This document shows, one piece after another, positions 7,698 to 14,704 of a stretch of DNA of 18,033 bases. Made by a program: the position numbers and the translations under genes. Position 1 is the stretch's first letter. Every line of letters starts with the position of its first letter. Where the stretch lies: assembly GCA_964626265.1 (NCBI GenBank), contig CAZVCG010000039.1:1-18033 (forward strand), given 5' to 3'. A model generated the notes under the pieces. That model made no database searches and was not told the origin of the DNA. It worked only from the letters and a program-made list of their open reading frames with translations. The DNA comes from CAZVCG01 sp964626265. GTDB taxonomy: Bacteria; Pseudomonadota; Alphaproteobacteria; UBA9219.

Positions 7698-8639
7698 TTA
7701 TGCTTTTGCTAGCAATGTAGTGGCGGCGGCATAAACGGCATCGACAGCCAAACTCTCCATCAAATTCGGCGCTGGCTTGCCGGGTTGTATGAGCCCCAGC
7801 AATTCCTCCGCGTTTTCCGGCGTGCTGACATAGGCCGTGTGATCGCCCCATGGCCCATAAATCGCAGGATATCCCGGCCCGAACAAGCCGAGCGTCGGCA
7901 CGCGCATAGCGGCGGCGATATGCATCAGGCCTGAATCGTTTCCCACAAACAATCGGCAACGCCGCAAACACGCCGCAACGGTCAGCAAATCATGCGCAAT
8001 CGCGTCAATAATCTGCGATGACGGCAAACCTTCAAATACAGCCTTGATCTGCTCGCGTTCATGCGGTGCGGCGACGATTAAAACCTTCGCATTGGGCATC
8101 GGTCCCTCGGGCGCGGTCAGCAATCGCGCAAGCCGCGCATACCTATCCGCCGGCCATTGCTTGGCGGGCCAATTCGCCGATGGGCCTAGCGCAAGAACTT
8201 TGCGAGCCTCAGGAACCAATCGCGTGGATTCTATGTAAGCTTTTTCATCCGTCCAGATAAAAGGCGGAGGAGGCGGATCGATCCCCAGAGCCGCGGCGTT
8301 GTCGATCACCTTGTGCTTCCCCGTGTTATGCGCGGGGCGATAGGCGCGCCGTTTGGCGCGCAACAACCGCGAGACGATGCTGTTCCGCAAGTCGACGATC
8401 AAATCCCATTTTTTGCCCGCGCATTCCCTCCACAGACCTAGCCAATGCCCGTTCCACCTTTTCTTTTTCAAAACGATGACGCGCTCCAGCCTCGGCACGG
8501 CGCGAAATAAATCCTGAGCGACGGGTCCGCAGGCGATCGTAAACCGCGCAGCCGGATAACGCGCCTCAAGCCATGCAAGAAGGCCGGTAGTCAACACCGC
8601 GTCGCCTACGCGGTTGGAAGTGATGAAGAGAATTTTCAT
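7698..8639 (-). CDS. Glycosyltransferase family 9 (heptosyltransferase-like)
   Basis: A GT-B fold glycosyltransferase of the ADP-heptose:LPS heptosyltransferase family, expected to add a heptose or related sugar to the LPS core at the inner face of the cytoplasmic membrane. The 313 residues start with the family pattern MKILFITSNRVGDAVLTTGL (1-20), including the G-D-A/x-x-T acceptor-side motif. The C-terminal half has LGPSANWPAKQWP (150-162), the nucleotide-sugar site GNDSG-x-x-H-x-A-A-A (232-243) and PTLGLFGP (247-254). The exact acceptor and the WaaC/WaaF/WaaQ type cannot be assigned. The ATG at 8639 lacks a Shine-Dalgarno; a TATACA box lies 9 bases from it. The gene is divergent from rnhA across the palindromic element. 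It is probably transcribed alone. Confidence 0.9.
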   Translation of the reverse strand: MKILFITSNRVGDAVLTTGLLAWLEARYPAARFTIACGPVAQDLFRAVPRLERVIVLKKKRWNGHWLGLWRECAGKKWDLIVDLRNSIVSRLLRAKRRAYRPAHNTGKHKVIDNAAALGIDPPPPPFIWTDEKAYIESTRLVPEARKVLALGPSANWPAKQWPADRYARLARLLTAPEGPMPNAKVLIVAAPHEREQIKAVFEGLPSSQIIDAIAHDLLTVAACLRRCRLFVGNDSGLMHIAAAMRVPTLGLFGPGYPAIYGPWGDHTAYVSTPENAEELLGLIQPGKPAPNLMESLAVDAVYAAATTLLAKA

Positions 8640-8670
8640 GGAAGTGTATAGTTTTGGAGATATCGTTGAT

Positions 8671-8790
8671 AAACTAAAAGAGGCATCGGGAACACAATAA
8701 AAATGTCCAGGTAAAATCTTAGGGGTTATCCAAGGTGCTTAGCGGACATTTTTATTGTGTACCCATTGTCTAAACCCTAGCTTTTAGTTT
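8671..8790. repeat. Long imperfect palindrome, possible MITE-like insertion
   Basis: Two 21-bp arms, 8688-8708 and 8744-8764, are inverted repeats with one mismatch; the shared core is ACACAATAAAAATGTCC. They are separated by 35 bp. Outside them AAACTAAAAG (8671-8680) is inverted again at 8781-8790, with unequal spacers of 7 and 16 bp. The inner 77-bp unit has long terminal repeats, unrelated inner sequence and no gene, as in a miniature inverted-repeat element. It lies between divergent genes, where a terminator is not expected. No target duplication was identified. Confidence 0.5.
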
Positions 8791-8812
8791 TTAAACCCTC
8801 TAAATCAATCAT

Positions 8813-9253
8813 ATGACCACAACAGAAAACACCGTAGAAATCTTCACAGACGGCGCGTGCAGCGGCAATCCTGGTCCCGGCGGATGGGGCGCGCTCTTGC
8901 GTTATAAAGGCAAGGAAAAAGAACTTTCCGGCGGAGAGAACCCCACCACCAACAACCGCATGGAAATGATGGGGGTCATCATGGCGCTGGAATCACTCAC
9001 GCGTCCTTCGCGCGTCCGCCTCACTACCGATAGCGAATACGTGAAAAACGGTATCACGCAATGGTTGCCGAAATGGAAAGCAAAGGGCTGGAAAACGTCC
9101 GATAACAAGCCCGTGAAAAACGTCGATCTCTGGCAGCGTCTCGAAGCCGCGGCATCTCGACATCAAATTGAATATCACTGGGTGCGCGGGCACAACGGCC
9201 ACCCCGACAACGAACGCGTGGATGAATTGGCGCGCGGGGCAATCAGAACTTAA
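8813..9253 (+). CDS. rnhA: Ribonuclease HI
   Basis: Cleaves the RNA strand of RNA-DNA hybrids during replication and repair in the cytoplasm. The 146-residue length is close to the E. coli enzyme (155). All active-site residues are in place: D13 (FTDGACSGNPGPGGWG), E51 (NNRMEM), D73 (TTDSEY), H127 (RGHNGH) and D137 (DNERVDELA). The basic/aromatic handle region W84-W93 with KWKAKGWKT is also present. The ATG at 8813 fits the family N-terminus; no ribosome site is visible before it. The stop codon TAA (9251-9253) interlocks with the stop codon of the convergent peroxiredoxin gene. The upstream 170 bp hold the palindromic element. Confidence 0.96.
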   Translation: MTTTENTVEIFTDGACSGNPGPGGWGALLRYKGKEKELSGGENPTTNNRMEMMGVIMALESLTRPSRVRLTTDSEYVKNGITQWLPKWKAKGWKTSDNKPVKNVDLWQRLEAAASRHQIEYHWVRGHNGHPDNERVDELARGAIRT

Positions 9254-9753
9254 GCCGCCATAGGCTCCAATTCGCCGAGCTTGGCCAGCATCGCCTCTGC
9301 GCTCGAAACTTCATAAGCGCGTGGCTTCTCGACGGCCAGATGCTTCACCACGCCGTCTTCGGCGTAGAGCGCAAAGCGCTGGCAGCGGATGCCCAAACCG
9401 TTCGCGCTGGCGTCCATCTCAAGGCCCAAAGCTTTCGTCAATTCTCCGTTGCCGTCGGGCAGCATCTTGATCAGATCCTTTGCATGATATGTCACCGCCC
9501 ACGCGTTCATGACGAACGGATCGTTCACGGCCATGCAGACAACGTCGATTCCCTTGGCTTTGAACGCTTCCAGTTTATTGATATAGCTGGGTAGATGGCG
9601 ATCAGAGCAAACTGGCGTAAACGCACCCGGCACGCCAAACAATACGACCTTTCTGCCGCTGAACACGCTATCGGTATCGAGACTTTGAAGACCCTCGCCC
9701 GTGTACTCTCTAAGAATGACGGACGGTATTTTGCTGCCAATAGATATTGTCAT
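9250..9753 (-). CDS. Prx5-type peroxiredoxin
   Basis: A thiol peroxidase that reduces hydrogen peroxide and organic peroxides. The 167-residue protein has the Prx5-class active site PGAFTPVCSDRHLP, with peroxidatic C49 and its supporting P42 and T46; R123 is in the usual place for the active-site arginine. Two further cysteines are C73 and C124. C124 sits in G-I-R-C-Q-R-F, where I recall most relatives having serine, so it might act as a resolving cysteine. The reading frame stays open to 10077, but that would overlap the next gene; the ATG at 9753 has a strong GGGAGG ribosome site and gives the normal length. A promoter candidate lies at 9791-9819. The gene is convergent with rnhA, with overlapping stops. 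Confidence 0.93.
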   Translation of the reverse strand: MTISIGSKIPSVILREYTGEGLQSLDTDSVFSGRKVVLFGVPGAFTPVCSDRHLPSYINKLEAFKAKGIDVVCMAVNDPFVMNAWAVTYHAKDLIKMLPDGNGELTKALGLEMDASANGLGIRCQRFALYAEDGVVKHLAVEKPRAYEVSSAEAMLAKLGELEPMAA

Positions 9754-9790
9754 GGCTCCCTCCCGTTCGTTTGAGTGAGGCGCAACGTTA

Positions 9791-9819
9791 AGTGTAAATC
9801 TAAAGCGGATTTGTGGCAA
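9791..9819 (-). promoter_or_regulatory. Candidate promoter of the peroxiredoxin gene
   Basis: On the minus strand TTGCCA (9814-9819, 5 of 6) is followed after 17 bases by TACACT (9791-9796, 4 of 6), giving a leader of about 30 nt to the ATG. The -35 overlaps an inverted repeat GGCAAG/CTTGCC (9815-9820, 9830-9835, 9-nt loop). That repeat could be an operator or the end of the upstream transcript; no T-tract follows it. Confidence 0.4.
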
Positions 9820-9877
9820 GAATAATACCCTTGCCGTCTGTGGAGAGATAAGAAATGAACGGTCTAGGCCATTAACT

Positions 9878-10210
9878 CTATTTGGAGTGCGGCTTAAACA
9901 ATTCGCCATTTCCCGGAACGCAGCGTCCTTCAACGCATTCCGGAACGCCAAAGGGTGCGCAATCCTGATCGCAAAAGCTGATTTTTTTTGCGTATTCATG
10001 CGCGGCTTTACGCAGTTCCTCGACTTCGTTTTTATTGACGTAGGGGACGCACGCGAACGGACATTCCAGTCCGGCATTTACGCAATCTTCTTTTGTCCGG
10101 CAATAATTCGCTTTTTCAATGCGCGCTTCCAGCGCGTCTTTGTCAACGTCTGCATGCGCGGGAGTCAAGAACGACAGTACCAAGGCAACTATCGTAAGGA
10201 AGCGTAGCAT
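9878..10210 (-). CDS. Small secreted protein with eight cysteines
   Basis: Unrecognised 110-residue protein. A clear signal peptide (1-20) ends in A-H-A before D21. The mature part of about 90 residues has eight cysteines: C37, C43, C50, C54, C80, C84, C92 and C97. They form two clusters of four on either side of a charged helix (60-76). The even number and paired spacing suggest four disulfides, so the site of action is the periplasm or outside the cell. The gene starts 9 bp after dsbD on the same strand, and its AGGAGA ribosome site overlaps the dsbD stop codon, so the two are almost certainly co-transcribed and perhaps translationally coupled. This suggests, but does not prove, that DsbD or its partners act on it. 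Function unknown. Confidence 0.8.
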   Translation of the reverse strand: MLRFLTIVALVLSFLTPAHADVDKDALEARIEKANYCRTKEDCVNAGLECPFACVPYVNKNEVEELRKAAHEYAKKISFCDQDCAPFGVPECVEGRCVPGNGELFKPHSK

Positions 10211-10219
10211 AGTCTTCTC

Positions 10220-12334
10220 CTAACACGTATATGGTTTATCCGCTGCCTTGCCCAGGCCGTCTTTCACTATTCCGGGTGTCAGCAATTCGGGCAAAATGAC
10301 GCCGTCCGGCGAAGCGGGGCCGAACACGGCATTAAACGGAATTCCGTAACGTCCATGCTTTTTTAGGAAATCGGCGATCTTCGGGTTCGGGCTTGTCCAG
10401 TCCGCGCGCATCGCCACGACGTTCGGGTCGCTGAACAGGCAATTCTTGATGTCGTCGCGCGCCAATGTAAATTGCTTGTTGGCCTTGCAGTTCACGCACC
10501 AGTCGGCGGTGATGTCCACGAAAACCGTCTTGCCTTGCTTAACGTAATTGTCCAGCGCGGCCTCGTCGAACGATTGCCACGCGACGTTGCCCGCTGGCGC
10601 GACGGCTGGAGCTGGCGTGCGCAAAGCCACGATGAACGCCACGGCCATCAGCGCGGCGACGAAATAACGCGCTCTCATCGCTTTATGCACATGATGTTGC
10701 CTGTAAAGAACATAGGCGATGCCCGTCATGCACGCCGCGACGAGAGCCGCGCCTGTCCGGTCTATTTCGGAAGACAGTACATACAGCATCCATATGGCGG
10801 TAACGGCCAGCATACTGCCCAGTATGTGGCGCAACGTGTTCATCCAAGCGCCCGGCTTGGGCAAAAGCGTCGCGATGTTCGGATGAATGGCGACGATCAA
10901 ATAGGGCAGCATCATGCCGAAGCCCAGCGCCGTGAATATCACGAATATCTCGCGCGGCCCTTCAGTGAGCGCGAAGCCGACCGCCGTTCCCAGAAACGGC
11001 GCAGTGCAGGGCGTGGCGAGCAACGTCGCGAACGCGCCGGTCACGAAATCGCCTGCCAGCTTCGGGTGATGATGGGGGTCAAGCCTGTCGGCCAAAAAGC
11101 GGGGCAGGGGTATTTCATATAAATCCCACAGGTTCGCCGCGAAGAGCGTGAGCAGCAAAACCATGAAAACAAGAAATACAGGTTGTTGGAATTGCACGCC
11201 CCAGCCGACGGCATTGCCGGTCGCCTTGAGGGCCATCGTGACTCCCGCCAGCACAAGGAACGAAAACAGGATTCCGCAAGCCGTCATCAGGAACGAGCGG
11301 CGCACATGGGCGTGTTCGCCGCCGCCATGCCGGATCATCCCTAAAATCTTGAGCGACAGCACAGGCAAAACGCAGGGCGTGAGGTTCAAAATAAACCCGC
11401 CCAGCAAAGCCAGAATGACGAACACCCAAATCGGCGCATGATCGGGAACGCTCTGCGGCGCGATTTGAGGCGCAGGCGCAACCTCCTGCATAACGACAGG
11501 AACCGCAGGATCAAGGCGTTGTTCCATTGCGCGCGCTCCGTCGGCGATCGTCACGGTTAACGGCAGCTTTGACAGCTTCACGTCGTCCGGCAACTTGTCG
11601 GCGGGCTTCACCGTAAAACTCACCGTCAATCCGTCGGGACTTTTCTCGATCTCCGGTTTCGCGAACATGATGTTCTTGTCGTTTTCGACAAAAACGTCCG
11701 GCGCGGCAAACGCCGCGTTGCCTTTCACGGTAATTTGCAAACTCTCATCGGTCTGGTGCGCTTTGATGACCGACCATCCGGCGCGTTGGCCGCCGTCCGG
11801 CAACGTCGCGCGTGCGACTTCGATCACGGCCATTTCGGGCGAAGGCGTCGCCGCGCCAGCAGGAACATTCAGGCTTAACGTGAAATTTTTCGGCACGCAC
11901 ATCGTCTGGCAGGCCAAAAGATTGATCGCCGCTTCGATGACAAGAGGCTTGCCCGGAACTTTCACGTGCGCATCGATGGGCATCACCACGCGCTCGCGGT
12001 AACCGAAGGCTTCAAATCCAGGTTCGCCGAAACGTATCGGCGCGGGATAGAGCAAAGTCGCGCTGCCGAGATTGCCTTCGTCCGTCTGGCTTTTCTGCCA
12101 GTCGATCTGCGGCGGCAATCCGAGCGGTCCCGGCGAACGCCAATAGGTGTGCCATCCTGGAGCCATCTCGATTTCGAGGGCGAGAGGGATAGCGGCTTCC
12201 GACCCTGTGCCGTCCACGCCGGCTATCAGACGCACGCCGATGTCGTTATCGCGCTGCCAAGGCCCTGCGGCGGCCATAGCCGTTACAGGAAACAGAACCA
12301 GAAGAATGAAAAAGAAAGGAAAAAAACGTTTCAT
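10220..12334 (-). CDS. dsbD: Thiol:disulfide interchange protein DsbD (DsbD/ScsB type)
   Basis: Moves electrons from cytoplasmic thioredoxin across the inner membrane to periplasmic thiol proteins. The 704-residue product has a signal peptide (1-22), then a periplasmic N-terminal DsbD-like domain (about 25-280) with a C142-QTM-C146 pair. The membrane domain (about 301-575, roughly eight helices) has the two buried redox cysteines in LNLTPCVLP (C321) and LATPCTAP (C443). The C-terminal thioredoxin domain has DWCVNCK (C613, C616). All three redox pairs are present, so it should be functional. The large N-domain is more like ScsB-type proteins than E. coli DsbD (565 residues). Its ATG directly abuts an in-frame ATG of the divergent yqgE gene. 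The 8-cysteine protein gene follows in the same operon. Confidence 0.94.
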   Translation of the reverse strand: MKRFFPFFFILLVLFPVTAMAAAGPWQRDNDIGVRLIAGVDGTGSEAAIPLALEIEMAPGWHTYWRSPGPLGLPPQIDWQKSQTDEGNLGSATLLYPAPIRFGEPGFEAFGYRERVVMPIDAHVKVPGKPLVIEAAINLLACQTMCVPKNFTLSLNVPAGAATPSPEMAVIEVARATLPDGGQRAGWSVIKAHQTDESLQITVKGNAAFAAPDVFVENDKNIMFAKPEIEKSPDGLTVSFTVKPADKLPDDVKLSKLPLTVTIADGARAMEQRLDPAVPVVMQEVAPAPQIAPQSVPDHAPIWVFVILALLGGFILNLTPCVLPVLSLKILGMIRHGGGEHAHVRRSFLMTACGILFSFLVLAGVTMALKATGNAVGWGVQFQQPVFLVFMVLLLTLFAANLWDLYEIPLPRFLADRLDPHHHPKLAGDFVTGAFATLLATPCTAPFLGTAVGFALTEGPREIFVIFTALGFGMMLPYLIVAIHPNIATLLPKPGAWMNTLRHILGSMLAVTAIWMLYVLSSEIDRTGAALVAACMTGIAYVLYRQHHVHKAMRARYFVAALMAVAFIVALRTPAPAVAPAGNVAWQSFDEAALDNYVKQGKTVFVDITADWCVNCKANKQFTLARDDIKNCLFSDPNVVAMRADWTSPNPKIADFLKKHGRYGIPFNAVFGPASPDGVILPELLTPGIVKDGLGKAADKPYTC

Positions 12335-12430
12335 ATGAGTATAATCCGATTCAACGCTTTCGATTTGGTTTATGAACCTGTAAAATCGTTATGGCAATCG
12401 CTTACTTCTGTCAATTACTGGGGCAAAACA

Positions 12431-13018
12431 ATGGGTTCGGGCAATAAAGACTGGCAAAAGGATTCCCCGTGGCTCACGGGCAAGATGCTGATCGCCATGC
12501 CGAGTATGCAAGACCCGCGCTTTGCCCGCACGGTGACTTTCATGTGCCAGCACGGGCCGGAAGGCGCGATGGGCCTCGTCGTCAACCGCCTGTATGGCGA
12601 CATCAACTTTCATAGCCTCTTGCAACAACTGAATATCAAGGTCGATGAGGGCACGCGTGAACTGCCCGTGCACTTTGGCGGCCCTGTCGATCCGGTGCGC
12701 GGCTTTGTGCTGCACTCGACGGATTATGCGCAAGAGTCGACGCTCAAGATCAGCGATACGATCGCGATGACGGCGACCGTTGAAATCCTGAAAGAACTAT
12801 CGGAAGGCAAGGGGCCGTCCCGCGCGATCCTCGCGCTCGGTTATGCGGGATGGGGCGCGGGGCAGCTCGACGCGGAAATGCAAACCACAGGCTGGCTCGT
12901 CGCGCCGGCCGACGAAGACATCATCTTCGACAACGGCACGGGCGACAAATGGGAACGCGCCCTCGCCAAGCTCGGCGTCAGCCCCTCACTGCTTTCGGGC
13001 TATGTGGGGCATGCCTAG
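12431..13018 (+). CDS. yqgE: YqgE/AlgH family protein
   Basis: Member of the YqgE/AlgH (UPF0301) family, whose biochemical role is not settled. From the ATG at 12431 it is 195 residues, the normal family size, with LTGKMLIAMPSMQDPRF (15-31), HGPEGAMGLVVNR (41-53), HFGGPVDPVRGFVLHS (81-96) and ALGYAGWGAGQL further on. The frame is open far upstream, and an ATG at 12335 would add 32 residues. However, it abuts the dsbD start codon (CATATG), leaving no room for a promoter, and the extra residues do not look conserved. I prefer 12431. The C-terminus is the notable part: the last 84 bp recur at 13615-13698, and the gene appears to carry a replaced tail (see findings). Confidence 0.9.
   Translation: MGSGNKDWQKDSPWLTGKMLIAMPSMQDPRFARTVTFMCQHGPEGAMGLVVNRLYGDINFHSLLQQLNIKVDEGTRELPVHFGGPVDPVRGFVLHSTDYAQESTLKISDTIAMTATVEILKELSEGKGPSRAILALGYAGWGAGQLDAEMQTTGWLVAPADEDIIFDNGTGDKWERALAKLGVSPSLLSGYVGHA
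12935..13018 (+). repeat. Direct repeat copy 1: 3' end of intact yqgE
   Basis: This 84-bp stretch, the end of the yqgE reading frame including its TAG, is repeated 680 bp downstream at 13615-13698. The first 50 bp are identical. The last 34 bp carry seven differences: three silent changes, a two-base change TAT/GAC (Y versus D), and TAG versus TGA stop codons. Confidence 0.95.
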
Positions 13019-13614
13019 ACGAGGGATTCAGCTTTTTTAATTTCCTTCGACGCCTTCCACATAATTGGGGTCATAACATCCCCAGCCTTGATCACCATAT
13101 GATATTGGCAACATTCCTGCTCCGCAAACAGGCATACCCGAAACAGGCGCCGTAGTGCTGGTATCAGTAGATGTTGAGGGCAATTTTACGCACGAAACCA
13201 CGCCGTTTTTTACTGACTGAAGGACTAATCCTTTCGTGCATTCGTAAGTATCAGTGTTAACCGTCATCGCTTTCCACCGAAAGCCGGTTGCGCTTGAAGT
13301 GTCTTTTAGACATGCGATAATGTTCTGCTCATTTCCGTCTAAAGTCGTTTGTCCTTTGTTGGCTGAGGTGCATTCCTTGGCGTTGCATATGGTGCCGGAA
13401 GTCACGGAAGGCGTACAAGTGGCCGGCACCGATACTGCCGCCGATGCTGTTGTCGATGCAAAAACGATCAACGCCAGTAATGACCACAGATAGACAGGTA
13501 TTGTGTGTCTTGACATGAAAACCTCAGCTAAAAAAGCCTCTTTCAAGACCCATATATTTAATAAGGGTAAATAATTAAAATTGTATTAAGCTGTATAGCA
13601 TGGGCCTTCAACCA
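13019..13614. other. Inserted segment between two copies of the yqgE 3' end
   Basis: The 596 bp between the repeats carry one gene, for a cysteine-rich exported protein, and look richer in A/T than the neighbours, especially at 13550-13600. The repeats and the position suggest DNA inserted at the yqgE 3' end. No integrase, transposase or insertion-sequence end is visible. Confidence 0.55.
13037..13516 (-). CDS. Cysteine-rich exported protein inside the yqgE insertion
   Basis: Unrecognised protein of 159 residues from the ATG at 13516, which has a GAGG ribosome site; a TTG ten codons earlier is in frame but less likely. A signal peptide (1-26) ends in T-A-S-A. The mature part has eight cysteines (C34, C44, C49, C69, C93, C109, C131, C147). 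It seems built from loose repeats of a C-x(n)-I/V-x-x-C unit: around 49-69 ending NIIACLK and then WKAM, and around 93-109 ending GVVSCVKLP. This spacing weakly recalls the tip region of minor pilin or shufflon-type (PilV) proteins; there is no prepilin N-terminus, so that is only a hint. A serine/threonine linker (112-126) precedes the last pair. Lower G+C than neighbours and flanking repeats suggest acquisition. Confidence 0.7.
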   Translation of the reverse strand: MSRHTIPVYLWSLLALIVFASTTASAAVSVPATCTPSVTSGTICNAKECTSANKGQTTLDGNEQNIIACLKDTSSATGFRWKAMTVNTDTYECTKGLVLQSVKNGVVSCVKLPSTSTDTSTTAPVSGMPVCGAGMLPISYGDQGWGCYDPNYVEGVEGN

Positions 13615-13698
13615 GGCACGGGCGACAAATGGGAACGCGCCCTCGCCAAGCTCGGCGTCAGCCCGTCGCTGCTTTCGGGCGACGTGGGGCATGCGTGA
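13615..13698 (+). pseudogene. Displaced 3' fragment of yqgE (direct repeat copy 2)
   Basis: Encodes a YqgE C-terminus running from G-T-G-D-K-W to L-L-S-G-D-V-G-H-A and a TGA stop, but lacks the rest of the gene. It is the second copy of 12935-13018. Its acidic residue before V-G-H-A is, from memory, closer to the usual YqgE ending than the tyrosine in the intact gene, and it lies only 7 bp from the end of the convergent 324-aa gene. Both facts suggest that this is the original end of yqgE, left behind when new DNA replaced the tail. Confidence 0.85.
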
Positions 13699-13705
13699 AA
13701 ATATC

Positions 13706-14680
13706 TTAAGGCGCGGGGTTCACCGGACGCGAGAGAGCGGTAAAGGCCGGGCGGCACGCGCTTTTCTTGACGCTGAGCGCGGCAAGTACGTTGCGCAGAT
13801 ATTTGACGGCTTCTTTCTTCATCGCCTCTTGACGGCGGTTGAAGCGTTCCATCTTGTTCATGGTATAAACCGGACGGTCGCATTTCTTGGCGGTGACATA
13901 CGATCCGCTTGCGTCCTTATAGCGGAAGGTTTCACCCGATTGGCTATAAGTGTCGCGCCGTTCGAGCTGGTAGAATTCCTTGCGGTAAAGATAATCGTTG
14001 AAAGCCGTCAAGGCGTCGTAAGGCGCGGTGGCTTTGCCGCTGCGCGAATAATGCAGAAGCAAGCGCTGTTCCGTCAGGCAGATGTAGCGGTAGGTTCTGT
14101 CGTAATCTGCCGGATTGTACATTTTGCGGAATTTCTCAATGGGTACGCCGTTGAGAGTCTTAATGTCCTTTTCTTTCATGAGCGCCGCGATCAGCGCGGG
14201 CACGACTTCCATCATCGTGCGCGTTTCGTCTTCATAGAAGACGCGCTTCTTGTCGGCCCCGCAGACGGCGGTGAAGAAGTGGCCGTCGACGGCCTTGATG
14301 AACTCGCAGGAGATGAAGGTTTCTACGACGCGGGAATGCTTTTTGGACTCATCGCTCGGTTTTCCATGCATGGGCGGATACGTTTTGTTGAAGTGCTTAT
14401 AAAGCCGATGATCTTGAAATACGAACTTTCCGCCAAAGGTATCTACGATGCGGGTAGCATTAAAAGCATGGGCTTGTATTTCTGAGCGTATGGTGTTGTT
14501 GACGGGTAGGTTGCCAGTAACACCGGTATCAATATCTTCGAGATATTCTTTCATCGGGCCGGATGACAGCATAATCAGGCCGTTATGAACAAAGGCTTTG
14601 ACAATGCCCCAACGCGCCAACCGCCTGCCGACGATGGCTTTGACGCCGTCTCCCGTTTTTGTTTTGCCGAAGAGCTTCAT
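13706..14680 (-). CDS. Hypothetical protein, second gene of a two-gene operon
   Basis: Unrecognised 324-residue protein from the ATG at 14680, preceded by an AGGGGA ribosome site; an in-frame TTG six bases earlier is less likely. There is no signal peptide or membrane segment, so it is probably cytoplasmic. The sequence is basic and rich in tyrosine, phenylalanine and histidine. It contains a KHFNKTYPPMHGKP stretch (about 95-108) and a strongly charged C-terminal third (about 255-300: K-M-E-R-F-N-R-R-Q-E-A-M-K-K-E-A), likely helical. Four cysteines are scattered in the body and one more lies near the C-terminus; they show no metal-site spacing. It starts 24 bp after the 234-aa gene and ends 7 bp from the displaced yqgE tail. 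Normal length, start signal and operon position support a real gene. No function can be given. Confidence 0.75.
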   Translation of the reverse strand: MKLFGKTKTGDGVKAIVGRRLARWGIVKAFVHNGLIMLSSGPMKEYLEDIDTGVTGNLPVNNTIRSEIQAHAFNATRIVDTFGGKFVFQDHRLYKHFNKTYPPMHGKPSDESKKHSRVVETFISCEFIKAVDGHFFTAVCGADKKRVFYEDETRTMMEVVPALIAALMKEKDIKTLNGVPIEKFRKMYNPADYDRTYRYICLTEQRLLLHYSRSGKATAPYDALTAFNDYLYRKEFYQLERRDTYSQSGETFRYKDASGSYVTAKKCDRPVYTMNKMERFNRRQEAMKKEAVKYLRNVLAALSVKKSACRPAFTALSRPVNPAP

Positions 14681-14704
14681 GGCCAAATCCCCTAACGCGC
14701 CGCG

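Noticed and set aside
7676..7701. ATAACC/GGTTAT as a bidirectional terminator between the PBP and GT9 genes
   Set aside because: Only six A/T-rich pairs with a 14-nt loop; it overlaps both stop codons and would be too weak to call.
9754..10077. N-terminal extension of the peroxiredoxin to 10077
   Set aside because: It would overlap the signal-peptide protein gene and double the usual length; the ATG at 9753 has a strong ribosome site.
11966..12430. Extension of yqgE upstream to 11966
   Set aside because: It would overlap dsbD for over 350 bp in antisense, and the family begins near the ATG at 12431.
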